Shown one piece after another: positions 13,020 to 26,249 of a stretch of 64,000 nucleotides of DNA (positions are counted from its first letter, which is position 1; each line of letters starts with the position of its first letter). Source of the stretch: Cucumis sativus (taxonomy: Eukaryota > Streptophyta > Magnoliopsida > Cucurbitales > Cucurbitaceae). The stretch lies in assembly GCF_000004075.3 (NCBI RefSeq), contig NC_026659.2, positions 28,848,272 through 28,912,271 on the forward strand, read 5' to 3'. A model generated the notes under the pieces. It was not told the origin of the DNA, did not search any database, and worked only from the letters and a program-made list of their open reading frames with translations. The position numbers and the translations under genes were made by a program.

Positions 13020-15379
13020 GAAATGCCCTGGATTTTCCCCAAATTTGTAAGTTTCTAACTCATTGACCGCAAAAAACTTGACTCTTCCTTTTCCTTTCCC
13101 TTTTTTTTTTTTTATATTTTTTACATTCTTTTCAATTTTATTCTTATATATATATATGCCTTACCTTCAATTCTACACCTTATTATTTATTTATTACACT
13201 CAACTATCCCTACCTATCACTAAAATATTCATTACTATTTCTAATGTTTCCTACATTCCTTTCTCAATCTTTTAAATACGTATTTCTTACACCTTCAATT
13301 TTCTTAAATCAATTTAAGTGATGGACTCAAATTCATTTACGAATGGTTCTCAAACCAAATTAAATTTATTCATTCTAAACTTTTTTTAAAACATTATCTT
13401 TCTGCTTCTCTATTATTATTCAACCTTCATCATTTTCTTTTCATAATTCTAGAAAATAATCGAGTTCTTATTCCCAAATAATTTCCACCTTTATTTCACA
13501 AGGTTGTTTTTCTACTTATTATACAATTATTGTATGCATGTTAGAATTATGATGTTTGATTTTAATGGAAAGTGTAAAACTAAAGCTAACAGTTGTCATC
13601 TCCCAAAACAAACACTATTATTAAACTAGTTAAATTTACTACTGCTCTATCAGTGTACAAGCTAAAATAATTTATACAAACAACTAAATAATAACATAAC
13701 AAACGAACCATATCCAATAAAGTCAGTTGTAAATTAAGTCACGGGAAAAGAAAGGTCATGAAATAAGAGCATTTATAAGTAAACAACACTTGTATCTTAT
13801 TCCATATTTGGAGTTCTAAATATAACAGTGTGTTTATATAATATTTACACCGTACAGCTAATACACTGAATACTAATCAAAAACTATAAAATAGTAATTT
13901 TTTTTTTTTGTAGGAAAGATGTGGTTGTCTATTTGTTATCGTAAGCAACTCAACTTTTCAGTTGCCTCCAAATAGATAGCTATTAGGGATTGATGTTAAA
14001 CTATGGTAACGTTTTAATCCAATGAGTTGTTGAAGTTTATATGAGCGTTAATAGGGAGAAAGAAAAAATATGAGGAGCACCTGACCTGTCAATTATGTTT
14101 TTGTTTTTGAAAAGTATACCTTTGGGATTTATTTCTTTAAATTAATTTTTTCTTTTGGTTAATGAATTTTGTTTGTTGGAAACAATCATTTATCATTCAA
14201 AAGGAAAACATTTAATATATAATTTAAATGAATAAAAAGCAGTTCATGTGCGTCACGTGTGTTTGTTTGTTTCTTTTTTTTTTTTTTTTAAAGTGAGTGA
14301 AATAATTGCAATTATAAATAACAATTATAGGCTCCATATACAAAATACAAATACAGCGACCCATTTTCAATTTTCAAAAGCCAAATTGTCTATCACTTTC
14401 ATTTTAGCCGTTATTTTCATAAATAATTAACTTTTGAAGTCTAAATTTTATCCTCTCTCTTTTTTTCTAGATAGAGGACTATTTAGTTTTTTTGTTTTAA
14501 GAAACAGTGGGATTTTTTTTTCCAAATTTATTTGTCATTGGTTTTCAAAGTTTTCTACCAAATTTCAAAACAAGAGGGGTTTGTTTTTAATTTAATTATC
14601 TATCAACAATAAACACATAAATTAGTATAGGTTGACATTTTATTATATTTATAAATAAGTATTTTGCAATTTTATCATTTAAAAACAAAATCTTATCCAA
14701 AGCGAAGCCAAACTGACAATTATTAGAAGTTCCAATACCTAAATGGAGAAAAAAATATTTGATCTATTGAACTTACAAATGGAGAAAAAACCTTCTTTGG
14801 AGCATATCCTAAAATTTCCAAGGTCCTTAGAAAATCATTTCAAGCAGAACCCTCAGCGCGACCAACTTAACCATGAACCCTGAAAAAACGATAAGAATTT
14901 CCTTAAACCTACAAGAAAACTCCGTTAGACCACGCTTGAATTGGATACAAACACAAGCATCTTCCTGTAAGAAGGTAACCACAAGAAGAAGAATACCATG
15001 CCACTGAACAATCAAGTGAAGTTATACCTTCCTTCTTCTAGTAGCGTATGTACTTGTGTAATGGTAAAAAAACCTTAAGTATTGAAGAGCCATGGTAAAG
15101 TTACTGTAAGAATCCCAAAACATGAGAAAAGAGAATCACCCAACCCAAAAAGGAACAAAATTACATATTAACTCAGGACTAAATCTTTGGCTACAGGCCC
15201 ACTGGCTTCTTTAAGCAGATTAATGCAAAAACTCTTCAGGGAAGAAAAAAGTTGAAAGCCGAATGTTACTGAATGTATGCAGAAGGGCAAGATTTTTACA
15301 GGTCATTGCAGACAAACTTCAAGGCATTCAAAGTTTCGAACTTCTAATTCAATAACCTTTGATCAGCTCCACCCCTCAT

Positions 15380-17170
15380 TCAATAACCTTTGTTTCCTCT
15401 AATCCTCGCCCTCATGTCAACCTGAAATTTTGAGGTGCACCCAGTGTTGTGAGATGCAAATTACATCAATTATACACTATCTAATAAGATCCAACGACTT
15501 TGGGAGAAACAAATTTAGCATAGACTGCCACTGATTTGCACTTGTTTTTCTTTTGGAAACGGAACCACATTTCATTAATATGTTAAAAAATTTCGTTAAG
15601 GATATACCAACTAAAGTCACCCATTCAGACTCAGTCCCCCATGGAGTTTAGAAAAACACTGCTTCCAGAAATATGAATTAGACTAAAAGTGCAGGCATTG
15701 GAGGCATTATCAACAGAATGTCAGGAACCTAGTAAGAACAAAAAAATTTAGCAAACTCAAAATTTAAACAATCTTAACTCTATTGTTCCTTTCCAACCAG
15801 AGACTCTACCCTAAAGTTTGTTTTTGGTTTGCCCCTAAGTAATATCCATAAACAAGATGAAATATATTCTTTTCCGAAGTATGATGTGAGAAAAACAGAA
15901 AATCTGAAATCTACTCAAGGGCAAAGAACAAACAGACGACTCCACTTTCTTCCAAACACAAAGGCAAGCTGATGAGTACAGATGTTTTGAAACAAAACAT
16001 TGAAGGAATCACCATTGAAGGACATCAAGCCTTCACACAAGAACAAGCTGGGCAGACAGTTTTGGGATATTTTCCTAATTACACTTCCTTATACAGCTTA
16101 TTTCAAGACCACCATTGCATCCATTTGGTTATTAGTACAAATGTTGAACCCAAAATGGGATACTCCACAATTTCTCATACATCCATGCCACTCCAATCCA
16201 CTCATTTTCTAGAAAATCCAGCAGGTCATTAAGTTATGCTAAATTAAACTACTGTCAAGTTCCTTATAGTGGGCACATTCGATCGAATTCTCATTTCATA
16301 AATCATCTACAGACTTTTGGTTACACTCAAACTCACCTATAGTAAACAGTAAACCTCACAGACATATCTTCTCTCGTTTACTAATTTGATTGCTAATATG
16401 TATCTCATTTTCTTAAAAAAGAAAAAAGAACAAAGAAACCCTAGTATTTCTTTCCAAGAAAACTTTCTGATTTACATATAACAATACTTTGGATAGCTCC
16501 ACCCACAGACGTTCTCTACTTCCCATTTAGAGTAGAATATAAGGAAATGACAAATTATCTGAAGATTAATCTTTGCAACCATTTAATACCATATAGAATT
16601 TCAAACACAATTTCCATGTTGTTGGATCATGATGTATAATTTAAAGCTCCAGTAACACGATTCACATCTAACCAAACAAATAACGAATGACTGCAGGAGG
16701 TGGAGAAGGAGTTAATGGAAACTTGCCTGGCCTCTTTTACAATTGAAATATGTTTCCCTTAATCCCACACATTCGCTAGGTATGCAAGGACTCTTCTCTC
16801 CAGCACATTCCCTGTAAGTTCGATTCTGAACCTGAAATTGCAACAACAAAAGACTCAAAACCGTATTGAGTTAAAGCAACTACCCAACATGTCCTTGTTT
16901 ATATTCTTCATCGTAGAGTGTTTTAAATTCTAATACATCCATTAATGATTGGCAAGAATAAAAAAAATGCATTTCAGAAGAACAGATGCCAATTCTTATT
17001 TCTATAATAAAATTATCCAAGCACTGATACACAAGATACATGTCTGCATACCCAAACACGTAAAGACAGTCATATACAATGAGAACAAGTTTATATAAGA
17101 CCTTTACACAATCAGATTCGCTGAGACACTTGACTAGTTCCATCGCTAAACCTTTGCAAGACTTGGACAT
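15380..17170 (-). CDS. COA5: cytochrome c oxidase assembly factor 5 (COA5 / PET191)
   Basis: Three coding exons on the minus strand: 17170..17102, 16831..16727 and 15421..15380. They give 71 residues, the usual length of plant homologues. The twin-cysteine helix-loop-helix typical of mitochondrial intermembrane-space proteins is visible: MSKSCKGLAMELVKCLSESD with CVK, then RECAGEKSPC, then ETYFNCKRGQ and VDMRARIRGNKGY. By family knowledge it acts in the intermembrane space in assembly of complex IV. Intron 1 uses a GT donor (AAG/GTCTTA). Intron 2 begins CAG/GCAAGT, so it is a GC-AG intron; no other splice keeps the conserved RGQ-VDM junction. A non-coding 5' exon ending near 17637 (CTCATCAG/GTGAAT on the minus strand) is plausible. 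Such short exons are easily missed by ORF-based annotation. Confidence 0.93.
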
Positions 17171-18475
17171 CCTTCCCCTTAATTTTAACCTCCTCAAAGA
17201 TTCCTGTTATGTCTGGAATTCTTCCTTCAAAAGTATTTGCCTTTATGATTCCTCTTCTTCCTCCAAGCAGTCGTCTTGTTAAGAAAAATGTCTACCGAGT
17301 TGAATTTCTATTAACTGAGATAACACAAAAACAACGATTAATTCTTAGCTGACTTTCCAAATAGTGCTCAATTCTCAGCAGTGTAAAACAACTAACTCTT
17401 GAGATATCAAGGCATGAAACAGAGTGGTTCCAATAAGAAGAGCACAATATGGAGCTGAATACAAAAGGAAATCGAAGGGAAGAAAACATAATAGGAAATG
17501 AGTCGAATGAATGTATTGATGGAGACAACTTTAATAAATGAGAAAGTGAAGATGGAGTTGCAGAATGAAAAGGAAAAAGAAGAAACAACAGGAAATAACA
17601 GAAATAAGAGAATGGAAGAGTGAGGGGGAATTCACCTGATGAGAGCCAAGAACGAGGACCGATTGCTATGAACGGCCGAGGAAGAAGAAGAAGACTAAAG
17701 AACCAAAAAGGGCCATTTTTTGGGCTACGTTTCAAAATGGGCCGAGCATCAAACTAGTCTTGGAAGTCCTCCATTTGTTTTTTTTTTTTTAATCTTTGCT
17801 AAATATTATTATTAATACAATTTTATATATAAAAAAATATTAATAGATAATAAAAACAGTATTTGAAAAAATTACCAATGAATGAGCTATAAGAAACAAG
17901 ATTTAGGTGTAAGAAAAAGTATACATTCTAATATCAAATAAGTGAATGGAATCAACGGCCAATTATAGATAAAAAGGATATAGCATTAGAAAGGAGGAGA
18001 ATATGAATTACTTTTGTAACTTCATTTTGGATATTATATAGAAAATTTAGAGTGGAGAGTTATAATTGGATGTAGTAATTTTGAAAAATATGGAATTTAT
18101 TAATAATCCCTTATATTGAGAGAGAAAATATAAATATGAAATAAGAAAAAGTTATTCAACATAAAAAGGAATATTATATAATTATCTGCTGATAGTTTCC
18201 AGACCGGGCCCACACTCATATCCACTGAAAATTATAAAAGGAGAGAAAAAAAAAAAATGGCCAACAGAAGCTTAGAAAACTGCCCTCTCTTTCCCCTTTG
18301 TTTTTTCTTTCCATTTTTTCCTTTCTGACCAATCTTCCCTGCTATTCCCATGGCGGTCTTCGCTTCGAACAATGTACGCCCCTAGTCTACTCTTTACAGC
18401 AATCAACAACCATCAAATTTTCTTGATTCTCATTCATCCAATCTCCTCAATCACTTCTCAATCCTAGATTCCCCA
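17171..18475. other. divergent intergenic region between COA5 (-) and the F-box/SNF2 gene (+)
   Basis: 17171-17740 probably carries the COA5 5' UTR with an intron. 17770-18240 is A/T-rich and likely promoter. 18250-18475 is pyrimidine-rich leader for the plus-strand gene. The two transcripts start head to head within roughly 500-700 bases, so a shared promoter is possible. Confidence 0.5.
18350..18385 (+). promoter_or_regulatory. upstream ORF in the leader of the F-box/SNF2 gene
   Basis: ATG at 18350 opens an 11-codon frame (MAVFASNNVRP) closed by TAG at 18383-18385, 90 bases before the main ATG at 18476. The context CCCATGGCG is favourable for initiation. If transcription starts upstream of it, it could damp translation of the main frame; that role is an inference. 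Confidence 0.45.
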
Positions 18476-21400
18476 ATGGACAACGCCGGCCACTTCTCTG
18501 ACTACAAGCTCTGTGGCTTCTTGTGTGTGGTTCTTGCCGTTCCTTCTCCGCAATTTGACCTTCTGAATCTTTTACGTCCAGGTACGCGTTGTTATGTCTC
18601 CACAGAGAGTTCTGATGTTTGTTTTACTTCCCAAAACGGCGTCCTCCTTTCCCCCATTGAAGAAAGCCCCAAATCGCTCTTCAAGCCCGGCGTTTTACCT
18701 CAAGATTCCGAGCAATGTAGGGGGACGGTAAATGGAGAGGGAATTGGTGCGGCGGAGATTGGTGATTTTACTCCGAAGCGCGGGGCTTCTGCGGGCGGAA
18801 GTAGGAGCTCGAGAAAGAAGAGGACGAATAGGATGGGGCTGGTTCATGGCAACATGAGCGTTGTGTACCAAATTCACGCTCTGGTAGTGCACAAGTGCAT
18901 GAAGATCGACGCGCAAGTCATTTTTCTCGACATTCAGGAGGCCAGAGCTGTGTTGTTAGTTGATGTTTATCTTCCCGTTGAGTTGTGGTCCGGTTGGCAG
19001 TTTCCTAAATCCAAGACGATTGCTGCTGCACTCTTTAAGCATTTGAGGTGTACTGCTTTTATTTGATTCTTTTCTTTGTTTATTGCAACAATCAAGAGTA
19101 GTGTAAGTTGTAATCTATAGCTCTCTATTCATTCTTATTTGTTTATTATCTCATCTGTTAAGTAGGATTATCACTCCTAATTTTTTTTTATAGCCTTTTT
19201 TTTTTTTTTATTGATTTTTGTCTCTTGCCTTCAATATTTTCAGTTGTGAATGGCAAGAGAGAAGCTCTATACTGGTTGGAAAAGACCATTCTCAAGATGT
19301 GCATGTGGTTGGGAAGAGTGTGTCGAATCTCGCAGAATGTCATGTCCACAATTGCCAATTGCACAATAGTTCTGGAGGTTCTCCAAATAGAAGGCTCTTT
19401 GAACTTCATGAAATATTTAGAAGCTTGCCTAGTATTCTTAAGTCAAGCAAACCTGAATATACGAGAATGCAACCAGAGGATGATTATTCCCAATCAGGCC
19501 TATGGGACATATCAGATGACATTCTATTTAATATACTGAAAGTTCTTCGCCCTTTGGATCTTGTTAGGGTTGCTTCAACTTGCCGCCATCTGAGATCCTT
19601 AGCTGCATTAATCATGCCATGCATGAAACTCAAATTGTATCCTCATCAACAGGCAGCTGTTGAATGGATGTTACATCGTGAGCGACATGCTGAATCATTC
19701 TACCATCCTTTATATGCACCTTTTTCTACAGAAGATGGCTTTTCTTTCCACGTAAATACCGTTACTGGTGAAATAGTCACTGGGGGGGCCCCAGCTATCA
19801 CTGATTTTCGTGGAGGGCTTTTCTGTGATGAACCAGGCTTAGGAAAGACAATAACTGCACTATCCCTCATCCTAAAGACTCAGGGAACATTAGCAGAGCC
19901 ACCACCTGGAGCACAAATTGTTTGGTGCACACATAATGGCAATCGTAAATGTGGGTACTATGAGGTTAGCAGTACTAGTAATACTATCACCAACCATTTC
20001 GTGTTGAAGGAAGCTGTGGAATGGAATCCTCTCAAAGGTTTGGAGGACTTAACATATCATACACCTAAAAGGGCAAGGATGACAACTTTGGATGACAGGC
20101 ATACTACTAATAATTCATGTGCTGGCAATGAGCTGAGCTCTCCATCATCTGCAGTTGATATGGTTCGATGCACTAGGAGCTTGAGTAGTGTCAAGAGAAA
20201 TCTTCTTCTTGCATATGAAGGAGCATCTAGCCTTTCCAAAGAACTGAATGATGGTAAAAAGTCAACTAGAACACGGACAAGGAAGTTTCCTGTTGGGGAA
20301 AAGAAAGTTGGTGCATCTCCTGCATCTCCATCTAATGGATTCACAAACAACTACGAGGTACTTGGGACAACCAATGCAGATAAATTTGAATACAAGGACA
20401 CATGGGTTCAATGCGATGCTTGTCACAAGTGGCGGAAGCTTGCAGAAACTTCTGTAGCTGATTCTAGTGCAGCTTGGTTTTGTAGTATGCACACAGATCC
20501 TTTTTACCAAAGTTGCAGTGTTCCAGAAGAATCTTATGACAAGTGTCGTCCAATTACTAATCTTCTAGGATTCTACAGCAAAGAAACTTCTGGAGGAGAG
20601 AAGAAAAATGTTTCGTTCTTCACCAGCGTGCTCAAGGAAAACCGTGCACTGATAAATTCTGGAACAAAGAGAACCTTAACTTGGCTATCTAGTCTGACGC
20701 CTGAAAAAATCTCAGAAATGGAAAGAACTGGTTTAAGAAGTCCTATATTAACATCTTATATTATTCCTGGTGGTAATGTCCGTGGTTTTCATCAAATAAT
20801 TGATGCATTTGGTTTAGTAAGAAAAATGGAAAAAGGCACTATGAGATGGTACTACCCGCAGAATCTTCACAACTTGGCATTTGACGTTGCTGCTTTGAGA
20901 ATTGCATTGAGTGAGCCACTAGATTTGGTCCGGTTATATTTATCGAGAGCAACCCTAATTGTCGTTCCATCAAATCTAGTTGATCACTGGAAGACTCAAA
21001 TTCAAAAACATGTCAGACCTGGTCAGCTACTGGTTTATGTATGGACTGATCATAGAAAACCTTCTGCACATTGTCTAGCATGGGATTATGATGTTATCAT
21101 TACCACATTTAGTCGGTTAAGTGCAGAATGGGGGCCACGGAAGAGAAGTATATTAATGCAAGTGCATTGGAGTAGGGTCATTTTAGATGAAGGGCACACC
21201 CTTGGCTCTAGTCTTAACTTGACAAACAAGTTGCAAATGGCTATTTCACTGGTATCTACAAATCGCTGGATACTAACTGGAACTCCAACTCCTAACACTC
21301 CTAATAGTCAGCTTTCACATCTTCAACCATTACTTCGGTTTCTTCATGAAGAAGCCTATGGTCAGAATCATAAGTCATGGGAGGCTGGTATTCTCAGACC

Positions 21401-24400
21401 TTTTGAAGCAGAGATGGAGGAAGGAAGGTTACTTTTGTTGAATTTACTTCGCAGGTGTATGATTAGTGCAAGAAAGATAGATTTGTTAACAATCCCACCT
21501 TGCATCAAGAAAGTAAAATACCTAAATTTTACAGAAGAGCATGCTCGAAGTTACAATGAACTTGTAGTTACAGTGCGACGTAATATATTAATGGCTGACT
21601 GGAATGATCCTTCTCATGTTGAAAGTTTATTGAATCCGAAGCAATGGAAATTTCGAAGCGCAACAATCAAGAACATTAGACTATCTTGCTGTGTGGCAGG
21701 ACATATCAAAGTTGCAGAAGCTGGTGAAGATATTCAAGAAACCATGGATATTCTTGTTGACGATGGTTTGGATCCTATGTCACAGGAGTACTCTTACCTA
21801 AAATATAATCTCCTTTATGGTGGGAGCTGTTCTAGGTATTTTTCCCCTTTGATTCATGCTGATTCTTTCACATTGTTTTACTTTTACTAATCAAAGAATG
21901 CTTGTATAGGTGTGGAGAGTGGTGTCGTTTACCTGTGATTGCACCATGTAGGCATCTTCTGTGCCTTGATTGTGTTGCTCTGGACAGTGAAGGGTGCACC
22001 TTTCCTGGCTGTGGTAAATTATATGTGATGCAGACTCCTGAAACCTTAGCACGGCCAGAAAATCCCAATCCAAAATGGCCTGTTCCTAAGGATCTTATTG
22101 AGTTGCAACCATCATATAAGCAAGTAGGTTGGCTATGAGAGATGGATACTTGAAAATTTTGGTTTCTAATTTTATCAACATATGGTCAATTGATCGTGGT
22201 GTGTGATATTTACAGGATAACTGGGATCCTGATTGGCAATCAACATCTAGCAGTAAAGTTGCATATCTCATTGAGAGATTAAAAGATTTAAGTGAAACAA
22301 ATAATGAGGCTGCTTTGCTCCCTCCCTCATCATTGACTAAATCTGGTGCACTACTACAGGAAGTTGACCACTCAAGGGCTATCACTTCAGATCATGAAAT
22401 AGTCAGAGATAAAGTTCTTATTTTCTCTCAATTTCTCGAGCATATTCATGTCATTGAACAACAGGTAGCTGTCCTGTTTTTGTCCCTAAATTCCAGGATT
22501 TTTCTACATTCATCTGTACTTAACACCATTTCTCCTTGGCCAGTTAACCATTGCGGGCATCAGATTTGCTGGGATGTATAGTCCAATGCATGCTAGTAAT
22601 AAGGTGCGGTATTTATCTCTATCATGTTCAGAATTTGTATAAATACCCAGGTGTGATGCTGGTGTTCATTGATTCTGCTTCATCTGTGTAGATGAAGTCA
22701 TTGGCCATGTTTCAGCATGATGCAAGCTGCATGGTGCTTTTGATGGATGGAAGTGCTGCATTGGGTCTTGATTTGAGCTTTGTAACGTATGTATTTCTAA
22801 TGGAGCCAATCTGGGACAGAAGGTATTACGAATACATTTTATGTTCAGCATATAATTATTTTCAACTGTAATAGATCTGATCTTCATTGGGCCTTGATTT
22901 GGCCGTTCTGTATTCTTTTTAATTGCTCACCATATAATTTTTTTCAACTGTAGTAATTTGCTCAATTGTTTTACATTTGTTTAGCATGGAGGAGCAAGTG
23001 ATTAGTCGTGCTCATCGGATGGGTGCTATTCGTCCTATTCATGTTGAAACCTTAGTGATGCATGAGACTATTGAAGAGCAAATGGTACAGTTTCTACAGG
23101 TATGCCGCAGGTTCTTACAATACTAGTAGTGGTAGTGGTCTTGTCACATGTGCTTTAGTTTTTGTAATTTTGCGTTATGTTTTTTGTGAACCTTGGTTAT
23201 TTATTTCTGCTGATCCCTCCTTTTTTACTTTCATTCAAGTTAATAGAAGCTGGTTTCTTTTCTAAAAAATTAGAACATGTTTACTTTGTAATTATTTCTG
23301 TACTTACTAAAGGTGTCTTTGATTTCAAAGGTCCGGTGTATCGAGATTTGAGGACCTTGGTTCCTTAGTCCTTACTGTTGGCAAAAGACACTTTTCACAT
23401 CTGTTATGTTTTGTTTCACACACAAGGACCCTTTTATTCAAGCGGAAAACATGCACAAGAAATAAACTAAAGATGAGATGTTTTCTCCCTCCAATCAATA
23501 AAAATTGTGAGCCTCTCTAATTGCAAAAAGCTCCACCCAAAGAACTTCTAAAAGATAACATTTTAGAATTCAAGGAACCCCTAAATATCTTGTATAAGGT
23601 CTCCCTTTCTATTCTATTTACAACTAAGTGTGAAGATACATCTAGATGAAAAGAGCCCAAACATTGTACGAGTAACACTAAGTAACCGAGAATAACGCCA
23701 AAAATCTTCTTGTGGGGAAGTCCAGGGATGAAAAGCACACGGTCCTGGTTGTCTCACAATTTTGTATTGACAACACTAGTTCTGGAGAAGGCTGATCTAG
23801 GATTTTTCTTCTAACAATGTTCAAAATATATTTCTTTTTAAACGGAAACGAGTCTCTTTATTAATAACAACAAATGAGCTGAGGCTAATGCTCAAAGCAT
23901 AAGAGTATTGTACTAAGAGCAGGGGGAATTGAAACAAAGGTTATACCTGGACAACACAAATGTGATGACAACCTAAAACGATCACAAACAGAAAAACAAC
24001 GAGCTAATTGGAGAAACTGAAATTCAAAACATCAGTAGAAAGCTAAATACGAAGGAAAACTCATCGCTCTCTCAAAAGGAGCCCATATTAATCTGAAATT
24101 TTGCACACCAAATGCTTCAAGATGAAAGGAGGAAGAGGCAACCAACTGCTTCAGAACAATTTGGGCTGTCTCTGGTTTCTTCTTTATATTTTTCTTGTTT
24201 CTGATTTAAAAAAAAAAACGAAAACATCATTTGATGCTCCAGCTGATTTTTCTATTTGTTGTAGTGCATTGGTTTTTATTAGTGGCTGCAACATTCCAGC
24301 CTCCAGTAGCCAACCTACTATATCTAGGCATAGTTGTACGTCATTATTTATTTGTTGAACTAAAACAAAAAAAAGTGATCCAGCCTCCAATATATACATT

Positions 24401-24811
24401 TCATGCCAATTCCATTATCTTGTGTGCCCACTGCTCTCTAATCCTTGGTCCTTTTGTAAGCTAAACTCTCTCTTAAACATTCTATATTTGCTCCTTTTAC
24501 CCTTGAATTGTTGATTTTTCTAAAACATTCCCTGTCGTTTCTCTTAATGTTTCTTTTATTTTTTATTTATTTATTTTTATAGTATGGCCTCATTATTTAC
24601 TGTTTTCTCTTTTCATGTCTTGTTTTTCCCTTTCTATATGAAGGATCCTGATGAGTGCAAAAGGTTGATGAAGGAAGAATTTGGCAAGCCTGATTATGAA
24701 GGACCACGAGCTCATCGTTCATTGCACGATTTTGCTGGAAGCAATTATCTTTCTCAACTCAAGTTTGTGAGGACAAAACCTACGATGGAAAAGGTTGTAG
24801 AGAATATTTAA
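18476..24811 (+). CDS. F-box / CW-type zinc finger / SNF2 helicase / RING protein (At3g54460 type)
   Basis: Eight coding exons: 18476..19047, 19244..21835, 21910..22123, 22216..22464, 22544..22603, 22692..22822, 22985..23099, 24644..24811. The frame stays open for 1366 residues, close to the Arabidopsis homologue. Domains in order: basic N-terminal region; F-box around 278-312 (DDILFNILKVLRPLDLVRVA); SNF2 ATPase with Walker A DEPGLGKT at 386-393 and DEGH at 839-842; a CW zinc finger inserted inside the ATPase at about 577-622 (WVQCDACHKW, FCSMHTD); a RING-like finger in exon 3 (CGEWCRLPVIAPCRHLLC); then the helicase C-terminal lobe (KVLIFSQFLEHIHV, GSAALGLDLSFVTYVFL, ISRAHRMG). It resembles RAD5/HLTF-like SNF2 proteins fused to an F-box. 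A nuclear chromatin or DNA-repair role with ubiquitin-ligase activity is inferred. Intron 7 (1.5 kb) carries repeat DNA. Confidence 0.95.
23790..24100 (-). mobile_element. 3' end of a non-LTR retrotransposon-like repeat in intron 7 of the SNF2 gene
   Basis: Read on the minus strand, about 23930-23830 gives a GAGCATTAGCCTCAG stretch, then a TTAATAAAGAGACTCGTTTCC stretch, then A-rich sequence. The same terminal motif, diverged, occurs on the plus strand at about 62180-62270 and 63655-63740, so it is a dispersed element family. I placed the outer boundary by eye; it may extend to about 23450 or beyond 24100. Confidence 0.4.
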
Positions 24812-26249
24812 CTATGTAGTGCCTGACATATTCTATTGCTGTTAGTGTAGATATAAAAAGATCGGTCTTACAAGTTGAAGGGAAATATCGAAGCAAATGG
24901 TGTCTTCAGTAGCTCAAATGCTATTCATAAAGTCAAGATATAGAAGTAGCTGTATGTTCATTTTGTTTTCAGTTCCAAGTTATTGCTGAAGACTGAAGAT
25001 TCAATCAGCATATTGTTTGTTATTACTTAGGTTTAGAAGAACTTGGATCTGCAAAGTGTGTATAGTTCAGTAGAGTAGTTTCTGATGGGAAGAAATATGG
25101 AGAGGTCTGGATCGGTGGGCTGGATTGAAGACTCATAATACAGCAAGCGAAAAGGGCAAGCCTTTTTCATGAGATCTAAGGAATCAAACAAAGGTCACCA
25201 CAGAACTGTGAATATAGTGATTCGGATTCCCTCGCTGACTCCGTTCCTGGAAATAGCAGCAGACGGCAGCCAGGTTCGAATTGAAATTAGACTTATTTTT
25301 TTGCATTGCTTCCCATGTATGATTTTTTGAGAGGGTAATGTATCCCAATTGTACACTTGCTATCATTTTTTGTTCTGCTTTTATAAGTTGGCCAAGCGAT
25401 TGAAATGTTGATGCAGGTTGTAATACTGGTGGTGTAAGAATGAAAGATTTTCATGTATGTATGTAAAATGTCTACAAAATTTACCACTTTCCTTTCTTCT
25501 TTACCTCTCTGGTCCTCTCCCTTTTTTTCTTTTTTTTTTTGCTCTTGTCAATTTCCCATTTTCACATGTCCAGAGCCGTGTAGCACAACAAAAGAAAGCC
25601 TATCACCAAACCTGGAGAGATACCTATGAGAAAGGCAGCCAAACCTGAAGAGAAACGCCAATGTTTGAAGTGTATGTAATTTTGTACATATTTTCAAATT
25701 TGTTCTAAGGAATTGATATTTGATTTAATTTTGTCGCATATTCAAGGGTTGGACACTTTTTTGTACTTCTTTTTTCTCTTTTCAATAAATGTGTTTGTAC
25801 TTTGTTATTTCACCTTTGGAGTCTTTCTTCACAAATTTTGTTTATAATGTAGACTCAAATTTATTTCAAAGATGTCAAATTTCCAGCAAGAAGCAATTGA
25901 TCACCTGTGCTTTTAATTATTGTTTTGAATTTACAAAAATACAAAGAAGATAAACATTAAATTAGCTTTGAACTTCTTCAAACTTCTCCAATTCTTCACT
26001 GATTTTATTGATTTCATGAACTCTTCAATCACGAGTGGTGTATAAGAAGTTTGTTTGTGGGAATGAACTTTTAAAAGATTTAAGGGAAGAAGAATGGTTC
26101 TACGGAAAAACTTGTATATGAAATCGCGTGTTGAAGTGAGGAAAGAAAAAAAAAAGAACAATGCATAGGGATCTCTTCATCTTAATAATTATTAATTAAA
26201 CCAATAAGTTATCTTAATTTTGTTATGAATCATAATAAAACATAATAGA

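Larger units (their letters stand above)
12551..15379. other. glutaredoxin-like gene 5' region and A/T-rich intergenic DNA
   Basis: It includes the leader and promoter of the minus-strand glutaredoxin-like gene, with purine-rich (GAAGAAA)n at 12805-12845 and (CT)n at 12991-13018. From 13050 to 15379 I see only A/T-rich sequence with T runs. No coding sequence or RNA gene is recognisable. Confidence 0.5.

Noticed and set aside
17292-17735. 147-codon minus-strand frame upstream of COA5
   Set aside because: Low-complexity F/S/L composition over the probable COA5 5' UTR and its intron; no domain.
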